A stretch of DNA of 20,664 nucleotides from Chitinophagaceae bacterium (GTDB taxonomy: Bacteria > Bacteroidota > Bacteroidia > Chitinophagales > Chitinophagaceae): contig CANCKV010000003.1 of assembly GCA_947378615.1 (NCBI GenBank), forward strand, positions 1-20,664, given 5' to 3'. Positions 1 through 6,907 of this stretch are shown here, piece after piece. The stretch's first letter is position 1. Each line of letters begins with the position of its first letter. The position numbers and the translations under genes are program-made. Below the pieces are notes generated by a model, which had not been told where the DNA came from, made no database searches, and worked only from the letters and a program-made list of their open reading frames with translations.

Positions 1-98
1 TTTACCTTAAACCTTTTACCTTAAACCTTTTACCTTAAACCTTTTACCTTAAACCTTTTACCTTAAACCTTTTACCTTAAACCTTTTACCTTAAACCT
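1..98. repeat. 14-bp tandem array, 7 perfect units, telomere-like
   Basis: Seven perfect head-to-tail copies of TTTACCTTAAACCT begin at the first base of the window, so the array may extend further left. Decayed versions of the same words continue to about 145. The whole stretch 1-180 has no G on the plus strand, so the minus strand (the sense of feoB) has no C and carries paired GG blocks spaced about 5 nt apart. The array lies directly downstream of feoB, whose stop codon is at 177-179. Similar ACC/TTA-rich, G-poor words occur near 10210-10250 and 11890-11950. Function is unknown. Confidence 0.95.
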
Positions 99-176
99 TT
101 TACCTTTTACCTTACCCCTCAAACCTTTTACCTTACACCTACAACTTAATACCTACAATCTAATACTCATTACTTC

Positions 177-2294
177 TTATGAAAATATCTGATACACTAT
201 CCAACTCATTGAATAGGCTAAGAATGTCATATATACAAACTGGATGATTGGCCATTTCCAACTCTTCGTTTCCCTTTTCACAACTGCAAGTGTACTCATA
301 CATTGCATTGCCAATACATAAAATACCATCAATGATAAGGCAGCTGCTAAAGTATATACTTTAGTACCGTCTGGATGTTTGGCAGATTGTAATTTTTCCC
401 TTAACGAAGAATCGTTTTCTTCTTCCACACTGTATAAGGTGGCCATCGTACCGACAAATACTTCCCTTGCTGCAAATGAGGTAATCAATGCCACTCCAAT
501 TTTCCAATCATATCCCAATGGTTTAATGGCAGGTTCAATTGCTTTGCCCAATATTCCTGCATAAGAGTTTTGAAGCTTTTGAGAAGACAATTCCTTGCTT
601 AAGATAGCTTTTTGTTCGGGATGTAGTTGGATGGCATTGGCAAATTCTTCTTTTACCTTCGCCATCCTATTGCCTGGTCCATAAGAACTTAAAAACCATA
701 ATAACAGGCTAATTACCATGATAATTTTACCGGCATCCTGCACAAATATCTTGGCTTTCTCAACCATCGTAATCCCTGCATTCTTCCACCGAGGACTACG
801 ATAGACAGGTAATTCAAGAATGAAAAAACTCTTTTCCTTAATATGTATAAACCATTTTGCCACATAGCTTACAATCAATGCCATGACGGTTCCTAATAGA
901 TAAAGTCCCATCATCACTAATCCTTGCAAACTCAGAAAACCCAAATAGTATTTATTGTCTATCACTAATGAAATCAGTATTGTATAAACCGGCAATCTTG
1001 CACTACAACTCATCAGGGGGGTAATTAGAATCGTGAGTAGCCGTTCTTTTTTGTTTTCAATGTTCCTTGTACTCATGATGGCAGGAACGGCACAGGCAAA
1101 ACCACTAATCATTGGCATTACACTCTTTCCGTTCAAACCTACCTTGCGCATGAGTTTATCTGTCAAAAAACTAATTCGTGCCATGTAACCTGTATCTTCC
1201 AAAAGGGTTATCAAGCCAAATAGAATCATTATCTGTGGGATGAAAACCATGATACCACTGAGTCCTGCCAATAATCCGTTGACCAATAAATCGCTCCACC
1301 AAGCAGTGGGTAAATGAGCGTTGCAATAAGTGGATAGCTGTTGGAAAATCCATTCTATCCCATCCATTGGGAATTGTGCAAGCCAAAAGATACTTTGAAA
1401 CAATAAAAACAGTACAGTGACCAAAATCAGATAACCCCATTTCCGATGGAGTAATACATTATCGAGTTGTTCGGTAAATAATTTTTTCTGTAAAGGATCA
1501 GGTTCCACTACATTTTGTTTCATCGTTGACTTAATCCTTTGATAACGCTGCATGATTTCCTCCGCTTGCGTCTTTGTTGGATTAAATTGATTGTCTTTCT
1601 CTATTTTTTCAATTGCATGTTGATGTGAATCTGACAGCGGAAAGTTCTCATGATTAATCAAGTAATGTATTGCCGCATAATCACTCAGGTGTGGAAACAG
1701 TTTCTGTACCTCTTCAATGGCAACGGGTGCGAGGGCAGATGTATTGATAAAATTACGCTGAAAACTTTTATTTGTTGACTTTGCTGCTTGAGTCAATAAC
1801 TTCTTCAAATCCGTCAGTCCCTTATTCTTTCTTGGATTCACCGACACTACAGGAACCCCTAAATCTGTAGCCAACCCATTCACATCAATCTTAATCCCTT
1901 TTTTCTCTGCGAGGTCATTCATGGTGAGTGCTAATACCACTGGAATCTTGAGGTCGAGAATTTGACTACAAAACAACAGGTTACGTTTTAGGTTACTAGC
2001 ATCGGCAACGAGCAATACCAAATCGGGTTTTACTTCTTCCCCATCGGCATTCATCAATACCTTATATGCCACCCATTCATCAGCCCTACGAGGGTAAAGG
2101 CTATAGGTGCCTGGCAAATCTATGAGTTCAGCTTTGATGTCATCATCGAGGTCGAGGAAACCAGTTTTTTTGTCAACAGTAACACCCGGAAAATTGCCGA
2201 CCTGTTGATGCAAACCCGTCAAGGCATTAAACAGCGATGTTTTGCCACTGTTTGGGTTACCGACTAACGCAATATGTAAAGGAGAATCTTTCAA
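177..2294 (-). CDS. feoB: Ferrous iron transporter FeoB
   Basis: Inner-membrane Fe(II) importer of 705 aa, normal length for the family. The N-terminal GTPase domain shows G1 GNPNSGKT at 12-19, G2 in GVTVD near 37-41 and G3 DLPG at 59-62. The usual G4 NxxD appears as TMND (124-127), with Thr where Asn is expected. The membrane half starts near residue 285 and contains the Gate/core signatures GFACAVPAIMSTR and PLMSCSARLPVY. The start codon is TTG at 2292-2294; no ATG precedes the G1 motif and TAA codons bound the frame upstream. A -7-like box lies only 7 nt before it. No feoA or feoC is adjacent or fused. The 3' end runs straight into the G-free repeat and I see no hairpin terminator. Identity is very secure; the exact start is less so. 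Confidence 0.96.
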   Translation of the reverse strand: MKDSPLHIALVGNPNSGKTSLFNALTGLHQQVGNFPGVTVDKKTGFLDLDDDIKAELIDLPGTYSLYPRRADEWVAYKVLMNADGEEVKPDLVLLVADASNLKRNLLFCSQILDLKIPVVLALTMNDLAEKKGIKIDVNGLATDLGVPVVSVNPRKNKGLTDLKKLLTQAAKSTNKSFQRNFINTSALAPVAIEEVQKLFPHLSDYAAIHYLINHENFPLSDSHQHAIEKIEKDNQFNPTKTQAEEIMQRYQRIKSTMKQNVVEPDPLQKKLFTEQLDNVLLHRKWGYLILVTVLFLLFQSIFWLAQFPMDGIEWIFQQLSTYCNAHLPTAWWSDLLVNGLLAGLSGIMVFIPQIMILFGLITLLEDTGYMARISFLTDKLMRKVGLNGKSVMPMISGFACAVPAIMSTRNIENKKERLLTILITPLMSCSARLPVYTILISLVIDNKYYLGFLSLQGLVMMGLYLLGTVMALIVSYVAKWFIHIKEKSFFILELPVYRSPRWKNAGITMVEKAKIFVQDAGKIIMVISLLLWFLSSYGPGNRMAKVKEEFANAIQLHPEQKAILSKELSSQKLQNSYAGILGKAIEPAIKPLGYDWKIGVALITSFAAREVFVGTMATLYSVEEENDSSLREKLQSAKHPDGTKVYTLAAALSLMVFYVLAMQCMSTLAVVKRETKSWKWPIIQFVYMTFLAYSMSWIVYQIFS

Positions 2295-2301
2295 TAAGCG
2301 G

Positions 2302-2309
2302 CAAATGTA
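2302..2309 (-). promoter_or_regulatory. Candidate -7 box (TACATTTG) for feoB
   Basis: On the minus strand the sequence reads TACATTTGCCGC, a perfect match to the Bacteroidota -7 consensus TAnnTTTG. The box ends 7 nt before the TTG start at 2294, which would put transcription initiation at or within a base or two of the start codon, giving a leaderless message. No convincing -33 TTG is seen at the expected distance, so this rests on one box. Confidence 0.4.
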
Positions 2310-2455
2310 ATTCCCTAGAAAACCCTGTAGTTACGAGATGTGTAATTGAAAGTATCATAATCAGGAATAATATGGGTACAAATAATGTACAAGGTGGAGC
2401 CTTTTTATACCCAACTTTTCACCTCTTCAAGAAATAGATTGTAATTCTTATCCAT

Positions 2456-2887
<432 letters not shown>

Positions 2888-2888
2888 A

Positions 2889-3148
2889 TCACTCGCGTGC
2901 CCCGCCCCTTCGTGTGCAGTTAAATTTTGACCTTATTCCACCCGCTTCGCTTCAATGATACCAACGGGCTTTCCATCCACAAACAATACATAATCCGCAG
3001 GACCAACTTCGGTAGAATATTCCCTTACGGCAACGCCCAAATTAGCAGAAAGGCTAATCTTAGATTTATGTTGAATAACCCAACCGCAATCAATTAATTG
3101 TTTGTCAATTTCATCCCTTGCAATCTGTTCTGGATTTTGATTTGCCAT
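2889..3148 (-). pseudogene. hsdR: Type I RM endonuclease HsdR, N-terminal fragment
   Basis: The ATG at 3148 opens a 71-codon frame that looks like the extreme N-terminus of a type I restriction subunit (normally 900 aa or more). It contains the start of the nuclease domain, ending in PADYVLFVDGKPVGIIEAKRVE with the D...EAK catalytic signature. The frame stops at TAA (2933-2935). Read through that stop, the same frame continues GQNLTAHE, which resembles the next part of the HsdR family (EEGxxLTxxE), so the stop looks like a point nonsense mutation of a GAA codon. Similarity fades near 2900, then another in-frame TAA and the hsdM tail follow. The helicase and C-terminal domains are missing. It cannot make a working enzyme. 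Confidence 0.82.
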
Positions 3149-3211
3149 TATTCAATCATATTATCATTTAAGAAATTTAAATTTACTCACTTAGTTCTCA
3201 AAGTAGGGTGG

Positions 3212-3219
3212 TAAAGATA
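3212..3219 (-). promoter_or_regulatory. Possible relic -7 box upstream of hsdR fragment
   Basis: The minus strand reads TATCTTTACCACCC, one base off TAnnTTTG, about 63 nt before the hsdR start. No matching -33 element is obvious. It may be the old promoter of the lost restriction operon. Confidence 0.25.
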
Positions 3220-3357
3220 GGGTTAATATAATTATAAGGCTAGAATCTTAAAAACTATGAAACAAAACAATGTCCGAGATGAAGTCAACCTAATATGATT
3301 ATTCAAAATTCACTTTAAATATCAACTTTGACTACTTAGAATTAACAATTAGGTAGT

Positions 3358-3609
3358 AGAGGTTTACTTTTTCCTGATGAAAATGTATAAGTCGCTAGTA
3401 GGAGTTTATATTTTCCTGTTATAAATGTATAATTTGGTAGTAGGCGCTTACTTTTTCCTACTGCATCCCTACAAATTATTCCTAGCAAGTAGCTCTTCTT
3501 TACTCCTTCCAATCAAATTGTTAATAGGAAGTAACTTAATCCTCCTTCTTACCTGCCTCACCTTGTTAGGAAGTAGCCTATCCCTATTTCTAATTAGTTC
3601 GAACCAGTT
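3358..3609. repeat. Diverged 42-bp-period tandem repeat, about six units
   Basis: Units begin at 3358, 3400, 3442, 3484, 3526 and 3568, exactly 42 bp apart, each opening with a variant of AGGAGT/AGGAAGTAG followed by a T/C-rich core (for example TTTACTTTTTCCT). By eye, units 1 and 2 agree at roughly three quarters of positions. Units 3-6 have drifted more but keep the spacing and the AGnAGTA-like head. A 62-codon plus-strand frame (3425-3613) crosses the array, and because 42 is a multiple of 3 it reads as a 14-residue Leu/Ser-rich repeat. I treat that frame as a by-product. The array lies between the hsdR relic and the terminator of the next gene. The rest of 3149-3723 shows no gene. Confidence 0.7.
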
Positions 3610-3723
3610 ATAAATCAGCTTTTACCTGAATCCCACCAACAATATCCTGCTTCTTTCTGCTCCAAAGTAATTTAAGATTAGCCTAGTACTCTTGAAAATT
3701 ATCATGCCACTCATTTTTATAAC

Positions 3724-3760
3724 AAAAAAGGAAAGCCCTTTTTAAAGAACCTTCCTTTTA
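3724..3760 (-). terminator. Rho-independent terminator of the 236-aa gene
   Basis: On the minus strand AAAAGGAAGG pairs with CTTTCCTTTT (10 bp with one G-U) across a 14-nt loop and is followed by a T run. It lies 23 nt past the stop codon of the gene at 3783-4493. Confidence 0.75.
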
Positions 3761-3782
3761 ATTAACCATTTACCATTAACAA

Positions 3783-4493
3783 TTATCCTTGCATAAATAA
3801 GCTAAACTTGCCATCAATAGTAGCACTCACATTAGTGACTGCAATTTTTGTCCATTTTGAAGGAATATAGAAACCAGAACCAGGATTTGAAATGATTGTT
3901 TCTGAAATTAGACCATTAGCAACTAATATCGACAAGATAGTGAATCCATGATTCGTAAACATTTTTCCTGTTTCTACTCCAGTTATTGTTACAATACCAG
4001 CGGGTGCAATGGAAAACTCAGTAGCCACCTTTTTGACATTTGTTTTACCATGAAAATCTGTAGAAATTCCTTTAACAATTAAGTCCATTGGTTTAGATGT
4101 CTTTGCAGAAATTTTTGCCCTGTCCATTGTTCCATTACAGATATAAAGAAGATTGTTTTCTACAATTTTTGCAATTCCTCCACAATTGGCAGCAAGCCCC
4201 AAAAACATCTCTTGTGTCGCCACAATATCGGTTCCTTCCTGCATCATTGCACCAAATTTTGCAACTGTCCATCCTTCTGGTAATAATTCGGGATGCACTT
4301 CTATGATTCTCTCATAAATCGCCGTAATTTCTGCACTTCTAACAATACCAACACTCGACATCTTAGCTTCTTGTTCCGGAGACAAAGGAGTTGTAAGTGG
4401 TCCGATTATCGCTTGTGCGCTAGTAACAATAGGTGTAACAGTTGTTTTGACTGCAGGTGTAAATGTACCAGCAGGTGTAATGTAATTACTCAT
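3783..4493 (-). CDS. Hypothetical protein, 236 aa, family not recognised
   Basis: A complete frame with ATG at 4493, no competing overlap, and its own terminator downstream, so it is probably a real gene. I do not recognise the family. The first 40 residues are rich in Thr, Pro, Ala and Val with no signal peptide. Residues about 38-125 look helical (LSPEQEAKMSSVGIVRSAEI onward, with Cys at 104 and 119). Residues about 140-236 look beta-rich, ending NPGSGFYIPSKWTKIAVTNVSATIDGKFSLFMQG-like, which suggests a small beta domain with a PGSGF turn. No membrane segment or catalytic motif is evident. It lies alone between an RM scar and a broken surface-protein gene, so context gives no role. A cytoplasmic accessory or phage-derived product is possible but unproven. 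Confidence 0.75.
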   Translation of the reverse strand: MSNYITPAGTFTPAVKTTVTPIVTSAQAIIGPLTTPLSPEQEAKMSSVGIVRSAEITAIYERIIEVHPELLPEGWTVAKFGAMMQEGTDIVATQEMFLGLAANCGGIAKIVENNLLYICNGTMDRAKISAKTSKPMDLIVKGISTDFHGKTNVKKVATEFSIAPAGIVTITGVETGKMFTNHGFTILSILVANGLISETIISNPGSGFYIPSKWTKIAVTNVSATIDGKFSLFMQG

Positions 4494-4877
4494 AATTTTT
4501 CGTTTTATTAATGAAATTAATTGCCCTATCTCAGTTTGAAACGGGGTGAATTGAGGAGGTTTTTATTTCGAATAAAACGCAAACTATCAGTAAACGAATT
4601 TCTTTATGAGCATTCAACAAAGAAATAAGAAGAAAGGGAAAGTAGTCAATTGATAATCTTTTTCGGATGGCGGCATGTCATTCGGCTTGCAATTGTTTAC
4701 TTCGAATTGTTACTACGGTCTGTGTACTTTGATAACCTTTAGTGAAAATGAAATAATGTTGATTCTTTCTTTGAATCAATAACAGTGCAATAGTAGGATT
4801 ATATATTCATATTAATGTAAAAGGATTTTATTTATCCCAGATTATGAAATAGGACTCTACCACAATTCACAATTACG
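4494..4877. other. Gene-free interval with one small inverted repeat
   Basis: I see no coding sequence in these 384 bases. The interval holds the upstream region of the 236-aa gene and a perfect inverted repeat TTGATTC / GAATCAA with a 7-nt spacer at 4759-4779. A CAATTG word at about 4649 and again at about 4671-4676 frames a slightly more GC-rich stretch. No promoter could be placed with confidence. Confidence 0.5.
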
Positions 4878-5312
4878 TCAAACAGGTGTTGCTTTGTAAG
4901 TAAACATTCCTGAAATATTAGATAGGGTTACATCGAAACCGTTGCTATTAAACTTATCTGTGTTTCCGCCAAATCCGGATGTGCTACCACAAATTGCACC
5001 ACCTGTTCCTGTACCAGTGATATAAATTTGCTTTTGCCAAGCATTACTAATTAATTGAGACACAGGACTACCGATGAAACTATACTTACGTGCAGTCTTA
5101 GAGAAATATAGCGTTGTACAGTTACATCGCCATTAATAGTTCCGAGTAAATTATCTAGTCTCGCCGGTTCCAGTGGCAGTAGATAATAAGGTCAAATATC
5201 CTCCTGTGTTCAACGTTCCTGAAGTCAGATATACATTACTACTTACACCAAGTGCTCCTGCAATAGATACTCCTGCTGCATTATTGATGCGTAATTTACT
5301 TGAGGACTTAAA
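4878..5312 (-). pseudogene. Fragment of a large secreted surface protein, frameshifted
   Basis: The minus strand encodes three pieces of one protein in different frames. First is KLRINNAAGVSIAG...LTSGTLNTGG...TGTGE, then DNLLGTINGDVTVQRYIS, then KTARKYSFIGSPVSQLISN... ending NGFDVTLSNISGMFTYKATPV. The order and wording match the C-terminal part of very large Bacteroidota outer-surface proteins (the 'VQRYI...KTARKWRFVGSPV...' region common in Chitinophagaceae). Two frameshifts are needed, one near 5155 and one near 5090. Both ends are missing: a stop bounds the upstream side at 5313-5315, and no sorting tail follows the TGA at 4878. A 61-codon piece (4878-5063) is the only uninterrupted part. 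This is a decayed fragment. Confidence 0.7.
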
Positions 5313-5494
5313 TCAATCTAATTATTTGATACTACTCAGGAATTTTTACCACTAGGTTCACAAGGTTTTGAACAAAAAAAACTCAAAGGATAGTTTACTT
5401 TTTAGATACTTACAGGTCAATTATTTTATAAGAAGTCTTTGTGTTCCTTGTTTTTCTTCGTTTCCCTTGTGGTAACCCTACTGAGTAGTAACAA

Positions 5495-6328
5495 TTATTT
5501 CAGTTTCTTTTTTTCTTTTGTTGGGGGTAGAAAGTTTTCTCCTGTCACTACACTTTTACCTGTTTGCGATTCCAATTCCTTTCTTGCATTTTTGGCTACA
5601 GAACCACCTTTCTTGCTTGCAGTTGCATTTGGTTTGAATCCTGTTGCCTCATCTGTTTCAGCTATCTGACGGGTGGACAATTCTGCAAGTGCAGTAAATA
5701 TCAATTCCGCCTCACTCATGTGGTCTCTTAGGTTTTGTGATTTCAATTCTTTCAAATCCTTGTGTTCTTTTACGGTTAATCCTGTCCATTCCTGATGAAT
5801 GATATTGGTAAGCATAGCAAACTCCATTCCTTTTTCAACACCATTTTCTTGCCAATAGTCAGTCAGTTTGTTGCGGGTTTCCTGACCCGTCATTCTTTGT
5901 TGAATCCACTTTTCGCTACGACCAAGCTTTTGCCAATTTTCCCTTGCCCTATCCACTCCCTGACTTGGATCGCTTATTTCTTGCAAACGTTCATAGCCCA
6001 CCTTTGCCAACCATTGTTTGAAGGGTTCTGCTTTAGGGGAGGGAATAGATTGAATGATTCGGAAAATTTGTTCGACATTGCCAACATCAGTCAATCGCAT
6101 TTTGCCATCTTCAGCTTCCATTTTCAACTGGTTACAATTTGTAACCGTTTCATTTCCTTCTTTAACTAACCTGCTTTTCAATACTTTCCAGTAGTTTCTT
6201 GCCCTTTCAGTATTAGGTTGGTCTGTTAAGATACCCACAATATCTACAATACTGAAATACCAACTTTCATTTTCTACATCGTAGTGACTGCGCACTTTCT
6301 TCTCTTCGAACAACTTGATATTTTCCAT
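5495..6328 (-). CDS. Bro-N domain protein (BRO family / phage antirepressor-like)
   Basis: A 277-aa protein with a BRO N-terminal domain (about residues 1-110): IKLFEEKKVRSHYDVENESWYFSIVDIV, then the helical TDVGNVEQIFRIIQSIPSPKAEPFKQWLAKVGYERL block. It continues with the family-typical middle (GVEKGMEFAMLTNIIHQEW) and the C-terminal KKGGSVAKNARKELESQTGKSVVTGENF. In phages the BRO domain acts as a DNA-binding antirepressor; close bacterial relatives of this length are often encoded inside type I RM loci, with unknown function there. That fits the hsdR-hsdM scar on the same strand 2.3 kb downstream. I chose ATG at 6328; a GTG three codons earlier (6337) is also in frame. The tail is Lys-rich. 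The frame is intact, so it may still be expressed. Confidence 0.85.
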   Translation of the reverse strand: MENIKLFEEKKVRSHYDVENESWYFSIVDIVGILTDQPNTERARNYWKVLKSRLVKEGNETVTNCNQLKMEAEDGKMRLTDVGNVEQIFRIIQSIPSPKAEPFKQWLAKVGYERLQEISDPSQGVDRARENWQKLGRSEKWIQQRMTGQETRNKLTDYWQENGVEKGMEFAMLTNIIHQEWTGLTVKEHKDLKELKSQNLRDHMSEAELIFTALAELSTRQIAETDEATGFKPNATASKKGGSVAKNARKELESQTGKSVVTGENFLPPTKEKKKLK

Positions 6329-6422
6329 AATTAACACTTTTAATTTGATGACCAGAAACGTCTATTGATTAGTTTTTTGGATTTCGATTTCCATTACAAA
6401 TAGGTTCCATTTATTTTCACGG

Positions 6423-6430
6423 CAAATGTA
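6423..6430 (-). promoter_or_regulatory. Candidate -7 box (TACATTTG) for the Bro-N gene
   Basis: The minus strand reads TACATTTGCCGTG, a perfect TAnnTTTG match, with a TTTTG 16 nt upstream that could serve as the -33 element (spacing slightly short). The predicted leader is about 90 nt. Apart from the last bases it is the same 12-mer as the feoB box. Confidence 0.5.
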
Positions 6431-6486
6431 GCTGAATGCCACCTCCCAAAAGATTAATTATCAGAGAATGGAAAAGATTACCCATC

Positions 6487-6573
6487 GTCTGAACCATGAT
6501 TCTTGTGATTTATGTGATTGTGATAATTAGAACTATTTTAATTCATAATAATCTCATGAATCATAGTTCAGAC
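6487..6573. repeat. Inverted repeat, 16-bp arms (GTCTGAAC...)
   Basis: Left arm GTCTGAACCATGATTC (6487-6502) and right arm GAATCATAGTTCAGAC (6558-6573) are complementary at 15 of 16 positions across a 55-bp spacer rich in GTGATT-like words. It resembles dispersed intergenic repeats of Bacteroidota and is not followed by a T run. It lies between the Bro-N gene and the GH2 gene. Confidence 0.75.
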
Positions 6574-6587
6574 AGTTTCCTCTCCGC

Positions 6588-6718
6588 TGTCACTTCGTAG
6601 AAATCTGATAGAATGCTGTAATAAATCTATTAATAGAATCAACTCTTTTTACAAAAGAAGTTAGTTTGATTTTTAAATGGAAGTAAATATTTGTGTAGGA
6701 GATTTCTACGAAATGACA
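6588..6718. repeat. Inverted repeat, 19-bp arms (TGTCACTTCGTAG...)
   Basis: Left arm 6588-6606 and right arm 6700-6718 are complementary at 18 of 19 positions, each beginning TGTCA(C/T)TTCGTAGAAATCT from its outer end. The 131-bp unit has no coding sequence of its own. The TGTCATTTCG-type ends are like a common dispersed element of this phylum, so this is probably a MITE-like repeat. No clear target duplication was seen. Confidence 0.7.
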
Positions 6719-6755
6719 CCGAAGACGATGGAGAAGAAAGAAGAGATGTTGTGTA

Positions 6756-6788
6756 AGATTTGTCAACTTTTTGAAAGTTGACAAATCT
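6756..6788. repeat. Perfect 15-bp hairpin (GTCAAC stem, 3-nt loop)
   Basis: AGATTTGTCAACTTT (6756-6770) pairs perfectly with 6774-6788 over a TTG loop. There is no T run on either side, so it is not a classical terminator, though it could stop or protect the GH2 transcript that ends 113 bp away. It follows the two preceding inverted repeats within 40 bp. Confidence 0.8.
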
Positions 6789-6886
6789 AGTCGCTGTTTC
6801 GAATCTCTTTTAAATCAAAAGGATTATGCTCAATGAATCACAAATTTTAAAAATAATCAATCATTAATACTCTACAAAGTTCAATT

Positions 6887-6907
6887 TAATCTTGAACTCA
6901 TTATTTC
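6887..6907 (-). repeat. 21-bp direct repeat, copy A, at the end of the GH2 gene
   Basis: This is identical at 21 of 21 bases to 9486-9506 and in the same orientation; similarity extends to about 28 bp with two mismatches. It overlaps the last codons and stop of the GH2 gene. In the frame used by copy B it would read NNEFKIKLNF, so it may be the edge of a sorting-domain relic. Confidence 0.85.

Noticed and set aside
3358..3609. CRISPR array
   Set aside because: Units are contiguous and diverged, with no constant repeat alternating with unique spacers and no cas genes nearby.
3425..3613. 62-codon Leu/Ser-rich plus-strand frame
   Set aside because: It is the translation of the 42-bp array; the frame stays open because the period is a multiple of three and the repeat lacks stops in that phase.
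5795..6169. 124-codon plus-strand frame
   Set aside because: It lies opposite the Bro-N gene, which has clear family motifs.
6590..6784. 64-codon minus-strand frame
   Set aside because: It spans the arms of two inverted repeats, has no family resemblance and is best explained as repeat sequence.
6756..6788. Terminator for the GH2 gene
   Set aside because: The stem is strong but no T run follows on the minus strand, so it is listed as a repeat hairpin.
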